DNA of 45,896 bases from a bacterium (GTDB taxonomy: Bacteria > Chloroflexota > Dormibacteria > Aeolococcales > Bog-877), in contig JAJYXT010000077.1 of NCBI GenBank assembly GCA_021801645.1, positions 1-45,896 of the forward strand, written 5' to 3'. Position 1 is the stretch's first letter, and each line of letters starts with the position of its first letter. The notes beneath the pieces are model-generated. The model searched no databases. It saw only the letters and a program-made list of their open reading frames with translations, and had not been told where the DNA came from. This document shows, in pieces, positions 8,181 through 16,349 of this stretch. The position numbers and the translations under genes were made by a program.

Positions 8181-8882
8181 TCAGCTGAGCCGGGGGGGCG
8201 AGGTTTCCACCCCGAGCTCGTGGCAACGCTCAAGGATCAGACGGGCCACCTCCTCGGCGTTGATCGGGGCGGTGTCGATCACCATCGCCCCCTCAGGAAT
8301 GGCGAGCGGTGCTGCCTCCCGGGTGCTGTCGCGGTGGTCGCGCTCGGCCAGGTCCTCGCGCACCGCGACCTCCGCGCTGGCCAGGCCGAGCCGCTCCAGC
8401 TCCGATCGGCGGCGTTCCATCCTGACCTCGAACGGAGCGTCCAGATAGACCTTCACCTCCGCGCCAGGGAATACCGTCGAACCGGCATCCCGGCCGACCG
8501 CCACCACGCCGGCGCCTCCCAGCCGGCGCTGCAGAGGAAGGAGGGCGGCCCGAACCGCCGGCTCGGCGGCGATTCGGGCCAGCAGGACCGCGTTTCCCGG
8601 GGCCCACAGCTCAGCGCCCAGATCACGGCCGCCGATGCGCGCCCGCCACGCTCCCTGGGGAGCGAGGGGGTCCAGGTTGACCGCGAGATCGAGTCCCCTG
8701 ACCAGCTCCGCGGCGCCCTCGGGGCCGACCGAGCGCTCGGCCGCCGCCAGAGCTAGGGCCCGGTACAGGAGCCCGGTGTCGAGGAACGGCAGCTGCAGTT
8801 CGCCGGCCACCCTCCTCCCCACGGTGGACTTCCCCACCCCGGCCGGCCCGTCGATGGTCACGGAGATGGGTGCGGACGTCAT
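8181..8882 (-). CDS. cmk: Cytidylate kinase
   Basis: Phosphorylates CMP and dCMP using ATP. The 233-residue protein has the P-loop IDGPAGVGKSTVGRRVA near residue 10, the CMP-binding FLDTGLLYRALAL segment, GRDAGSTVFPGAEVKVYLDA (the conserved GRDIGTVVFP-type motif with Ala-Gly-Ser in place of Ile-Gly-Thr), and a lid rich in Arg. It overlaps the rluB stop by 4 bases, in the conserved scpA-scpB-rluB-cmk order. Confidence 0.93.
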   Translation of the reverse strand: MTSAPISVTIDGPAGVGKSTVGRRVAGELQLPFLDTGLLYRALALAAAERSVGPEGAAELVRGLDLAVNLDPLAPQGAWRARIGGRDLGAELWAPGNAVLLARIAAEPAVRAALLPLQRRLGGAGVVAVGRDAGSTVFPGAEVKVYLDAPFEVRMERRRSELERLGLASAEVAVREDLAERDHRDSTREAAPLAIPEGAMVIDTAPINAEEVARLILERCHELGVETSPPRLS

Positions 8883-9598
8883 CCCAGCCCCGCTTCCCGG
8901 CGCAGCCGGGCCACCTCAGCCCGGCTCAGCTCACGCACCGCCCCGGGCGGGAGGGTGCCCAGCCGGATCCCGGCGAACTCCACCCGCTCCAGGTCGAGGA
9001 CGGTGGAGCCCACCTTCTCCAGGATGCGGCGCAGCTCGCGGTTTCGGCCCTCCCGCAGGGTGACGAAGAGAACCTCCCCCCGGGCCTCTGGCCGGACCGC
9101 CGTGGGATGGGTGGGGCCGTCCTCGAGCACTGGCCCCTCCCGCAGCTCCTGCAGCTGGCGGCGGGAGATCGGCTGTCCCAGCCGGACCCGGTAGGTCTTG
9201 GAAGCGCCGTACCGGGGGTGGGTCAGCCTCTGTGACAGCTCGCCGTCGTCCGTTAGGAAGAGGAGCCCTCGGGAGTCCCGGTCCAGGCGCCCCACCGGAA
9301 AGAGACCTGCCCCGTCCGGGACCAGGTCGAGAACGGTAGGGCGGCCCTCGGGGTCCCTGACCGTGGAGACCACCCCGAGGGGCTTGTTGAGCGCCAGGTA
9401 CCGCCGCGGGCTCTGCTCGGATGCGACCTGGCGGCCGTCCACCTCGATCAGGTCGCGGTCCGGGTCTATCAGCTGGCCGCTCGGGGAAGCCGGGACCCGG
9501 TTCACCCTAACCCGTCCCTGGCGCAGCAGCTCGTCCGCGCCTCTTCGGGAGGCGATGCCCTGCCGGGCCAGCCAGCGCCCGAGCCGCTCAGCCGGCAT
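8879..9598 (-). CDS. rluB: 23S rRNA pseudouridine synthase, RluB family
   Basis: A 239-residue enzyme with an N-terminal S4 RNA-binding domain (ERLGRWLARQGIASRRGADELLRQG) and the RsuA/RluB-type catalytic domain. The catalytic Asp lies in PVGRLDRDSRGLLFLTDDG, and NKPLGVVST precedes it. RluB family members isomerise a uridine in the peptidyl-transferase region of 23S rRNA (U2605 in E. coli). The target here is inferred from the family and from the scpB-rluB-cmk context typical of Gram-positive RluB. It overlaps scpB by 11 bases. Confidence 0.9.
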   Translation of the reverse strand: MPAERLGRWLARQGIASRRGADELLRQGRVRVNRVPASPSGQLIDPDRDLIEVDGRQVASEQSPRRYLALNKPLGVVSTVRDPEGRPTVLDLVPDGAGLFPVGRLDRDSRGLLFLTDDGELSQRLTHPRYGASKTYRVRLGQPISRRQLQELREGPVLEDGPTHPTAVRPEARGEVLFVTLREGRNRELRRILEKVGSTVLDLERVEFAGIRLGTLPPGAVRELSRAEVARLRREAGLG

Positions 9599-10160
9599 CG
9601 GACCTCCCCACGGCCCGCCGCAACCAATCGTTGCCTCCGGCCGGCTCCAGAGGGGGAAGCTCGTCGATCGACGACAGCCCCACGACCTGCAGGAACCTCA
9701 GGGTGGTGGCGAAGAGGCGCGGGCGCCCCGGCCCCTCTCCCCTGCCGACCTCGGTGATGAGGTCATGGGCCTGGAGCCGCTCCAGCACCGCGTCGCAGTT
9801 GACCCCCCGGATGGCCTCCACGCTGGCCCTGGATACCGGCTGGCGGTAGGCGACGATGGCCAGCGTCTCCAGGGCAGGCCGGGAGAGCCGTCCGGCCACC
9901 TCGGGTTGAAGCGCCCGCTGGACGGCCCAGGCCGCCTCCGGATGGGTCACCAGCTGGAGCTGGTCGAGGTTGCGCTGCAGCAGGAGCCCGGTGCCCTCGA
10001 GGAGCACCGCCGCCATCTCGGCAGCCCGCCTCACCGCCTGCCGGTCGGCCCCCAGGGCCGTCGCCAGCTCAGCCACCGCGAGCGGCTCGGCGCGCACGAA
10101 GAGGATCGCCACCAGCGCCCCGGCCAGCGCCTCCGGCTCTGACCTCGGCTCAGCCGCCAA
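9588..10160 (-). CDS. scpB: Segregation and condensation protein B
   Basis: ScpB dimers bind the central part of ScpA, the kleisin of the bacterial SMC condensin, and help organise and segregate the chromosome. The protein shows tandem winged-helix domains, with the family signature SRPALETLAIVAYRQPVSRASVEAIRGVN in the middle and the ending DELPPLEP. I chose the TTG at 10160, which overlaps scpA by 11 bases, because a GGTGGAG ribosome-binding site lies 7 bases upstream. That gives 190 residues, the usual length; upstream in-frame starts would extend into scpA. Confidence 0.9.
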   Translation of the reverse strand: MAAEPRSEPEALAGALVAILFVRAEPLAVAELATALGADRQAVRRAAEMAAVLLEGTGLLLQRNLDQLQLVTHPEAAWAVQRALQPEVAGRLSRPALETLAIVAYRQPVSRASVEAIRGVNCDAVLERLQAHDLITEVGRGEGPGRPRLFATTLRFLQVVGLSSIDELPPLEPAGGNDWLRRAVGRSDAG

Positions 10161-10851
10161 CGGGTAGCTCCACCCTGATCGGCCCGTCACCGCGCTGCTC
10201 GCAGATCGCCAGCCCACGGTTGAGAAGGTCCAGCAGGGCCATGAAGAGCACCACCGCCTCCAGCCGGTCGGCGGCGGCGGCGAAGACCTGGTCGAAGATG
10301 AGCTCCCCGCGGGCTCGCAGCTCCTCCAGCAGGCTAGCCGATCGGATCTCGATCGAGTAGCGCGGTGAGGTGGCCTCCATGGTCACCTGGGGGGGCAGGC
10401 GGGAGAGCACCTCTCCCAACGCCGCCGCCAGCGCCTCCGGCCTCAGACGGATGGTGGGGCGGGGCTCCACCGGCACCCCCAGCACGCGCAGGAATGCCTT
10501 GGGGCCGGTGGCGGCGTCCGCCAGCAGGACCTCGGCCGCTGCCTTGAAGAGCCGGTACTCCTCCAATCGAAGCGCGGGGTCAGGCTCGGGGTCAGCGAGG
10601 TTGGGCAGCGGAGTCTCCGCCTCCTCGGGGTCGAACCGGCCCAACTTCAGCTCCACCAGGCGGGTCATCTCCCGGAGGGACTCCGCCGCCCACAGCAGGT
10701 CCAGGTTGCCCCCGTCCGCCTCCACCCTGGCCCGGAGTCGGGAGCTGAGCTCGGCCAGGGGGATGTCGGTCGGGTCGAGCTCCCGCCGTTGGAGGGCTGC
10801 GGCCAGGTTGGTGAGTTCCTCCAACTGGCTGGTCTGCTCGGGGTCAGCCAT
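10150..10851 (-). CDS. scpA: Segregation and condensation protein A
   Basis: ScpA is the kleisin that bridges SMC heads. The 233-residue protein matches the family: an N-terminal helical SMC-neck-binding region (LEELTNLAAALQRRELDP, then IPLAEL), an acidic variable middle (near residues 85-105), and a C-terminal winged helix with FDQVF and VVLFMALLDLLNRG that contacts the SMC head. The first 20 residues are slightly shorter than in B. subtilis ScpA. The ATG overlaps the recN end by 8 bases. No smc gene is in the window. Confidence 0.9.
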   Translation of the reverse strand: MADPEQTSQLEELTNLAAALQRRELDPTDIPLAELSSRLRARVEADGGNLDLLWAAESLREMTRLVELKLGRFDPEEAETPLPNLADPEPDPALRLEEYRLFKAAAEVLLADAATGPKAFLRVLGVPVEPRPTIRLRPEALAAALGEVLSRLPPQVTMEATSPRYSIEIRSASLLEELRARGELIFDQVFAAAADRLEAVVLFMALLDLLNRGLAICEQRGDGPIRVELPVGG

Positions 10852-12577
10852 CTCTTCCCACCGACGTTGTCGCCCCAGCCCCCACCGCGGCCAGCAGCTC
10901 GGCGGCGTGGTTTCTCGCCGCGGTGGGGGTCGCCTCCCCGGCCAGCAGCCGCGCCAGCTCGTCGACCCGCTCCTCCCCCTCCAACGCCTCGAGATTGCTC
11001 ATGGATCGCCCCTGCGACTCGGTCTTGCGCACCCGGAGATGGCGCCGAGCCCGGGCAGCGATGGTGGCCAGATGGGTGACGCAGATGACCTGGCGCTGTC
11101 CTGCCAGCTGGAGCAGCAGGTCACCCACCCGGTTCGCCGCCTCCCCACCAAGCCCCTCGTCGATCTCGTCAAAGACGACGGTCTCGACCTCGGCCCGGAT
11201 CGACAGCCGCGCCAACACGGCCAGCACCACCCGGGAGAGCTCGCCCCCGGAGGCGGCCTCGGTGAGCGGCCGGAGCGGGTCCCCGCGGTTGGCCGCGAGC
11301 AGAAACTGAACTCGGTCCCAACCGTCCGCGGAGACCCGGTAGCGGACCCCTCCCGGGGCGGCCACCCCCTCAGGATCCTCGTCCCTCCACAGCCGGACCC
11401 GGAGCTCGGCGGCGGGCATGAGCATCTGGTGCAGGTCGCGGGTCACCTCCGCCGCCAGCTGCGCACCAGCCCCGGCTCGGATCTCGGTCAGCTCCTGGCA
11501 GGAGGCCGCCAGCCGTTCCCCCAGCTCCTCGAGATTCGCCTCGAGCTCACGCAGGTCGAGGCCGGCCGTGCCCTCGACCGCCAGCAGCTGGCGGGCCTCC
11601 TCCCGGCGGCGAATGGCCCCTTCCAGGGTGCCCCCGTGGCGCCGGGCCACCCGCTCCAGCAGCTGCAGCCGCTCCTCCACCTCCTCCAGCCGGCCCTGGT
11701 CTGGCGGGAGTCGCTCGAGGTAGGAACCCAGTTGGAGCCCGAGATCGCGCAGGATGGCGAGAGCATCCTCCGCCTGGGCCCGTGAGCGGTCCAGCTCGGG
11801 GTCGATGGCGAAGGCGGGCCGGCCTGCCTGCAGCTCGCTCGCTATGGCGTCCGCGGCGCCGAGGTCGGCATCGGAGCCGGCCACCGCCCGTCGGAGCCCC
11901 TCCGCCGCGTCTCGAAGGCGCGCGAGGTGCAGGAGCCTCTCGCGCTCCTCACGCAGCCGATCGTCCTCCCCGAGGATCAGCCGGGCAGCCTCCAGCTCGG
12001 CCAGGTCGGAGCGGGCCGCGGCCAGGTGAGATGCCTCGGCCAGGGTGCGGTCCCGGGCGACGGCAAGCTGCTGGGCCACCATGCGGTGGCTGCGCTCCAG
12101 CTCCGCCACCGCGGCCCGGAGCTCGAGCGCCCTCGCGCCTGCATATCCGTCCAGCCCGGCCCTCTGGTCTGACTCCCGGAGCCAGCGGCTGGCGGTCCCC
12201 TGGCCGTGCCGCTCCACCAGCCTCTCCCCCAGCTCGCGCAGCTGGGACGCCGGCACCAGACCGCCATTGATGCGAGCGGGGCTTCGCTGCCCCAGCTCCC
12301 GGGTGAGCACCAGGACCTCGGCCGGGGCCACGCCCAGGCCGGCCAGCTGCTCAGTCTGGTCCTCGGGCCAGCTGAAAGTCGCTGAGACCAGCGAGCGATC
12401 CGCCCCAGGGCGCACCATCTGCGGGTCCCCGCGGTCCCCGAGAGCCAGCCCCAGCGCGGCCAGCAGGACCGACTTGCCGGAGCCGGTCTCACCGGTCAGC
12501 ACGTTGAGCCCATCATCGAACGCGCACTGCGCGGATTCGATCACCGCCAGCCCCCGGACGCGCAGCTCCAGCAGCAC
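10844..12577 (-). CDS. recN: DNA repair protein RecN
   Basis: RecN is an SMC-like ATPase recruited to DNA double-strand breaks. This 577-residue protein has Walker A GETGSGKS near residue 32, a long Leu/Glu/Arg-rich coiled-coil centre (about residues 150-370), the ABC signature SGGELSRVVLAVL, Walker B VVFDEIDEGLGG, and the final H-loop CVTHLATIAA. The N-terminal sequence LRVRGLAVIESAQCAFDDGLN is typical. It starts one base after nadK ends, so co-expression is likely. No LexA-type site is visible before it. Confidence 0.93.
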   Translation of the reverse strand: MLLELRVRGLAVIESAQCAFDDGLNVLTGETGSGKSVLLAALGLALGDRGDPQMVRPGADRSLVSATFSWPEDQTEQLAGLGVAPAEVLVLTRELGQRSPARINGGLVPASQLRELGERLVERHGQGTASRWLRESDQRAGLDGYAGARALELRAAVAELERSHRMVAQQLAVARDRTLAEASHLAAARSDLAELEAARLILGEDDRLREERERLLHLARLRDAAEGLRRAVAGSDADLGAADAIASELQAGRPAFAIDPELDRSRAQAEDALAILRDLGLQLGSYLERLPPDQGRLEEVEERLQLLERVARRHGGTLEGAIRRREEARQLLAVEGTAGLDLRELEANLEELGERLAASCQELTEIRAGAGAQLAAEVTRDLHQMLMPAAELRVRLWRDEDPEGVAAPGGVRYRVSADGWDRVQFLLAANRGDPLRPLTEAASGGELSRVVLAVLARLSIRAEVETVVFDEIDEGLGGEAANRVGDLLLQLAGQRQVICVTHLATIAARARRHLRVRKTESQGRSMSNLEALEGEERVDELARLLAGEATPTAARNHAAELLAAVGAGATTSVGRDG

Positions 12578-12578
12578 C

Positions 12579-13541
12579 TCAGCCGCCCGGGGCGGGGACC
12601 GAAGCTGGTGCCGCTGCCTCGGCTGGGCTCACCTCGCCGAGGTCGTCGACCTCCAGCTTCAGCACCGTGCCGAATCCCGTCTTGGAGCGGAGCCGTTCGA
12701 AGAAGCCGGGTGTCCCCGGCGGCTGTACCAGCTGGAGATGGGGGCCCCGGCCGACCACGAACCGGCCCCCGGCGAGGAGCGGGCGCCACACCCTGCCGTC
12801 CGCCGCGAGGGTGCCACTTCCGCGCACCAGCTCCACGCTCACATCCAAACTGTCCGGGATGACCAGCGACCGGTGGCCGAGGGAGTGCGGGTTGAGCGGA
12901 GTGACCACCAGCGCCGGGACCGCCGGGTCCAGGCTGGGGCCGCCGGCGGAGAGGGAGTAGGCCGTGGAGCCCAGGCTGGAGGCGACGATGATCCCATCCC
13001 CGTCGAACTCCCCGACCAGCTGGTGGTCGGTCCGCACCCGCATCCGGATCACGTTGAAGGCGTCCGCCCGAACCAGCACCTCGTTGACCGCCAGAGGCAG
13101 GGAAGCGGTCAGCGTTCCGGCGGCGGTGAGCAGCGAGGCGGAGAGGGTGGGCCGGACGAGGGTGGCGCACCTCCCTTCGAAGTAGGCCGAGAGGGCGTCG
13201 GGCAATCCCTCCATCTCCACACTGGTGAGGAAGCCGAGCTGGCCCCGGTTGACCCCAAGCACGGGGATCCCCAGGGGTCCGGCCATCCTGGCGGCGTAGA
13301 GCAGGGTGCCGTCCCCCCCCACCGAGACCAGCAGCCGGGTCCGCCCTGCCAGGGCACCGAGCTCCTCCTCCGGAGCTGACTGCACCACCACCGGCTCCAC
13401 CCCGGCCGCCCGGCAGCGGCGTTCGGCCTCCCCCAGCAGAGGCGAGCTGGCGGCCTCGCGAGGGTGGAGCAGGAAGGCGACCACCTGATCGGCCGGTGGC
13501 TCCGGGTTCAGCATGGCCATCGAGAATGAGATGTTAGGCAC
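12579..13541 (-). CDS. nadK: NAD kinase
   Basis: NadK phosphorylates NAD to NADP. The 320-residue protein contains the GGDGT motif (VSVGGDGTLLYAARM), a GQLGFL segment, the NEVLV region, and the glycine-rich GDGIIVASSLGSTAYSLSAGGP motif. There is a Pro/Ala tail of about 20 residues beyond the usual end. ATG codons at residues 1, 8 and 10 are all possible starts; the family similarity begins near residue 20, so the choice is not critical. It lies 19 bases after the DUF212 gene and directly before recN. Confidence 0.92.
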   Translation of the reverse strand: MPNISFSMAMLNPEPPADQVVAFLLHPREAASSPLLGEAERRCRAAGVEPVVVQSAPEEELGALAGRTRLLVSVGGDGTLLYAARMAGPLGIPVLGVNRGQLGFLTSVEMEGLPDALSAYFEGRCATLVRPTLSASLLTAAGTLTASLPLAVNEVLVRADAFNVIRMRVRTDHQLVGEFDGDGIIVASSLGSTAYSLSAGGPSLDPAVPALVVTPLNPHSLGHRSLVIPDSLDVSVELVRGSGTLAADGRVWRPLLAGGRFVVGRGPHLQLVQPPGTPGFFERLRSKTGFGTVLKLEVDDLGEVSPAEAAAPASVPAPGG

Positions 13542-13560
13542 TGGGGGTCTGAGGTGGGCA

Positions 13561-13992
13561 TCAGAGAGTCATCCCCACCAGCACGCCGAGGGCCGCCCCC
13601 GCCAGGACCTCGTACGGGGTGTGACCCAGAAGCTGGCGCACCCGCTCGTACCTGAGCCCCAGATGCTGCCGGAGGTCGTCGATCATCTGGTTCAGGATGA
13701 CGCTCTGCTGCCCGGCGGCTCGCCGGACCCCGGTGGCGTCATAGACCACCACCATGGTGAGCACCGCGGCCGCGGCAAAGACCGGTGAGGTGGTCCCCAG
13801 CCGCCGCCCCAGCAGGGTGGTGAGGCAGACGGTGAGCGCGGTGTGCGAGCTGGGCATCCCCCCCGAGGTGCCCAGCCGCCGGAGGCTCAGCTGGCGCCGC
13901 TGCCAGGAGTCGGTGAGGATCTTGAGCAGCTGACCGAGCGCCCAGGCCAGAAGCGGAACCAGCAGATACTGGTTGGAGAGGAGGCCACCCAT
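13561..13992 (-). CDS. DUF212 / divergent PAP2 family membrane protein
   Basis: A 143-residue membrane protein of the divergent PAP2 family (YuiD-like). Visible features are the GGMPSSHTALTV motif, related to the SGH motif of acid phosphatases, and the YDATGVRRAAGQQ segment. Three to four hydrophobic stretches follow the family layout (LLVPLLAWALGQLLKI, FAAAAVLTMVVV and the C-terminal AALGVLVGM). Many members are uncharacterised, so a phosphatase role on a lipid phosphate is only inferred. It lies 6 bases downstream of xseB. Confidence 0.85.
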   Translation of the reverse strand: MGGLLSNQYLLVPLLAWALGQLLKILTDSWQRRQLSLRRLGTSGGMPSSHTALTVCLTTLLGRRLGTTSPVFAAAAVLTMVVVYDATGVRRAAGQQSVILNQMIDDLRQHLGLRYERVRQLLGHTPYEVLAGAALGVLVGMTL

Positions 13993-13998
13993 CCGCGA

Positions 13999-14280
13999 TC
14001 AGGCTCCGCCCGCGGGCCCCTCCTCCGCCGACAGCTGGAATGGCTGTTCGACCAGCTCGCCCTCGGGGCTCTGGGAGAGCTGGGTGATCCTCCGCTCGGC
14101 CCCGGCCAGCAGCATGGAGCAGCGCCGCACCAGCTTCACCCCGCGTTCGTACAGGGCGATCGCCTCCTCCAGGGCCACCTTGCCGTCCTCCAGGGCCTGC
14201 AGGACCTCGTCCAGCCGGGCCAGGGCTGCCTCGTAGTCCAGGAGGTCCTCGTCGGACGCGGGACTCGGCTCATCGGTCAT
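13999..14280 (-). CDS. xseB: Exodeoxyribonuclease VII small subunit
   Basis: A 93-residue acidic helical protein matching XseB: YEAALARLDEVLQALEDGKVALEEAIALYERGVKLVRRC is the family core. XseB packs on XseA to form ExoVII, which degrades single-stranded DNA from both ends. The C-terminal 30 residues after the core are Glu/Pro/Gly rich and probably disordered. The start overlaps the xseA end by 11 bases, as expected for coupled synthesis of the two subunits. Confidence 0.9.
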   Translation of the reverse strand: MTDEPSPASDEDLLDYEAALARLDEVLQALEDGKVALEEAIALYERGVKLVRRCSMLLAGAERRITQLSQSPEGELVEQPFQLSAEEGPAGGA

Positions 14281-15586
14281 CGGGCACCTCCTTGCTCGGC
14301 TCCACCCATGTCACCTGACTGCGCACCCGGCCCAGGGCCAGCTGGGTCACCAGCCGGTCGCCGGGATTCAGCCCCCGCGGGTCGCGAACCAGCGCTCCGC
14401 CGTCCTCCTGCCAGGTTATCGAGTAGCCACGCTCCAGGACAGCGAGCGGTGATAGCGCCAGCAGCCGTCCTTCCCTCCCCCGCAGCTCCTCCTGCAACCG
14501 CCCGAGGCGGGGCACCGGACCGCGCGCGCCCAGAAGTTGGCGGCGGGACGAGAGCTGGTCCGAAAGGCGGCCGAGGTGGCGGGCTGCCGCGCCGGCCAGC
14601 CGCTGGGCGGCACGGTCCAGGTCCTGCTGGCCCTCCATGAGCCGCCGCCGCGGGGCCAGCCGCTCCAGCCGAGCGGCGGCTCCGGCCAGCTGCTCGGTCC
14701 GACCGACCAGGAAGGCGGTGCCCGCCCTCCCGAGTCGGAGGTGCCTCGTCCCGAGCTCGTGGCGCAGTCCGTCCCGGTCTGGAACAGCCAGCTCGGCGGC
14801 TGCCGAGGGGGTGGGGGCGCGGCGGTCGGCCACGAAGTCGACGACCGTGGTGTCGGTCTCGTGCCCCACCCCGGTCATGACCGGGACCGGACAGCTGGCC
14901 ACCGCCCGCGCCAGCTCCTCAGAGTTGAAGGCGGAGAGGTCCTCAAGGCTCCCACCTCCCCGGACCAGCAGGACCAGGTCTGCGCCCGAACGACCGGCCA
15001 GGGCCATCGCCGCCACCAGCTCGGCCACGCTCCCCTCCCCCTGCACCAGGGAGGGAACAACCACCAGCTCGGTGATCGGGCAGCGGCGGCTGACCACGTG
15101 GATCACGTCCCGGACGGCCGCGCCCCGCGGGGATGTGACCACCGCGACCCGCCGGGGCAGGAAGGGAAGCCGGCGCTTGCGCTCGGGGCTGAAGAGTCCC
15201 TCGGCCTCAAGGCGGGCCACCAGCTGCTGGTAGGCGAGCGCCAGGGCCCCGACGCCCGCAGGCTCCAGCTGATCCAGATACAGCTGGACATCCCCCTTGG
15301 CCGGATAGACCGATATGCGCCCGTGGGCGATGACTCGCTGGCCGGTCTCCGGCTCGAAGGCCAGGGAGGAGCCGGCGCCGCGGAAGAGCACCGCCCGGAT
15401 CGAGGCCTGGTCAGAGCGTCCCTCCCGACAGTCCTTCAGCGTCAGGTAGCGATGTCCGGCCGCGGACCTGGTGCAGGTGCCGATCTCGGCCTCGACGTAG
15501 ACGTCCTGGAGCGCTGGGTCCTCCTCCAGGTCCGCCCGGATCAGGCTGTTCAGCTCGGCCACCTGCAGAACCCGGCGCGCCAGCAT
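14270..15586 (-). CDS. xseA: Exodeoxyribonuclease VII large subunit
   Basis: The catalytic subunit of ExoVII, 438 residues. It has an N-terminal OB-fold (VAELNSLIRADLEEDP, then HRYLTLKDCREG), and the nuclease core with VVTSPRGAAVRDVIHVVSRRCP, VLLVRGGGSLEDLSAFNSEELARAVASCPVPVMTGVGHETD and DRRAPTPSAAAEL. The C-terminal part is coiled-coil, ending with the usual VLERGYSI segment. The start touches the nusB stop. The nusB-xseA-xseB order is common in Gram-positive and related phyla. Confidence 0.93.
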   Translation of the reverse strand: MLARRVLQVAELNSLIRADLEEDPALQDVYVEAEIGTCTRSAAGHRYLTLKDCREGRSDQASIRAVLFRGAGSSLAFEPETGQRVIAHGRISVYPAKGDVQLYLDQLEPAGVGALALAYQQLVARLEAEGLFSPERKRRLPFLPRRVAVVTSPRGAAVRDVIHVVSRRCPITELVVVPSLVQGEGSVAELVAAMALAGRSGADLVLLVRGGGSLEDLSAFNSEELARAVASCPVPVMTGVGHETDTTVVDFVADRRAPTPSAAAELAVPDRDGLRHELGTRHLRLGRAGTAFLVGRTEQLAGAAARLERLAPRRRLMEGQQDLDRAAQRLAGAAARHLGRLSDQLSSRRQLLGARGPVPRLGRLQEELRGREGRLLALSPLAVLERGYSITWQEDGGALVRDPRGLNPGDRLVTQLALGRVRSQVTWVEPSKEVPDDR

Positions 15587-15990
15587 CAGACCACCTCCCG
15601 CGCCAACCGGCCCAGAACCCCGTTCACGAAGCGGGCGGCGTCCTCCCCTCCGAGCTCCTTGGCCAGCCCGACTGCCTCGTCCAGCGTCACCGCCTGGGGA
15701 TCCTGGCGGCGCCAGATCAGCTCGGCAGCCCCCAGGCGGAGGACTCCCCGCTCCACCCGCCCCATCTGCTCCAACTTCCAGTGGGTGGCCGCTGCATCCA
15801 GCGCCGAGTCGATCTCTTGGCGGTGCTCCTGGACCAGCGCCACCAGCTCCTCGGCGAAGGCCGCGGACTCGGGTGGGAGGTCATCCTCGGCCAGCTGGTA
15901 GGCGAATGCCGGTCGCCAGTCCCCGGGCGCCTGGTCGAGCTGGAAGACCACTCGGAGGGCGAGCTGGCGGGCGCGGTGGCGAGGCCTCAA
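15586..15990 (-). CDS. nusB: Transcription antitermination factor NusB
   Basis: NusB joins NusE/S10 on boxA RNA to prevent premature termination in rRNA operons. The 134-residue helical protein carries HRARQLALRVVFQLD at its N terminus and the C-terminal VTLDEAVGLAKELGGEDAARFVNGVLGRLA core. The frame stays open well upstream inside the Asp23-like gene, but similarity starts only at RPRHRARQ. A TTG at 15990 overlaps the Asp23 stop as TTGA and gives the right length, so I chose it. It lies between the Asp23-like gene and xseA. Confidence 0.88.
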   Translation of the reverse strand: MRPRHRARQLALRVVFQLDQAPGDWRPAFAYQLAEDDLPPESAAFAEELVALVQEHRQEIDSALDAAATHWKLEQMGRVERGVLRLGAAELIWRRQDPQAVTLDEAVGLAKELGGEDAARFVNGVLGRLAREVV

Positions 15991-16349
15991 CCGCCGGCCA
16001 GCTCGCGGACCAGGACGTTGACCTCGACGACCTCGAGCCCAAGCATCCGCTCGATGTCCCGAGACACCCTCCGCTGCAGCTCCTGCACCAGCTCCGGAAG
16101 GGTGGCCCCGGCCTCGATGGCGATGCCCAGCTCGAGCCGGATGGCCGCGCTCCCAATCATCTCCAGGCGGACGCCACGGTGCCCCGCCTGGCGGCGCAGC
16201 GGGCGGGGCACCGGCACCCCCTGGAGCTCGCACATGTGGGCCACCCCCGGGGTGTCCAGCGCCGCCAGGGAGGCGATCGCCCCCACCACCTCGCTGGCCA
16301 CCCGGACGCGTCCCGGGGGCTGCTCCCGCAGGGTGGGGGCGGTGGTCAC
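15987..16349 (-). CDS. Asp23/Gls24 family envelope stress response protein
   Basis: A 120-residue protein of the Asp23/YloU/YqhY family. The pattern VASEVVGAIASLAALDTPGVAHM, then RLELGIAIEAGATLPELVQELQRRVSRDIERMLGLEVVEVNVLV is characteristic. YqhY-type members next to nusB are linked to control of fatty-acid synthesis (acetyl-CoA carboxylase) in Bacilli, whereas Asp23 is a membrane-associated stress protein; which role applies here is unknown. Its ATGA start overlaps the efp stop. Confidence 0.88.
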   Translation of the reverse strand: MTTAPTLREQPPGRVRVASEVVGAIASLAALDTPGVAHMCELQGVPVPRPLRRQAGHRGVRLEMIGSAAIRLELGIAIEAGATLPELVQELQRRVSRDIERMLGLEVVEVNVLVRELAGG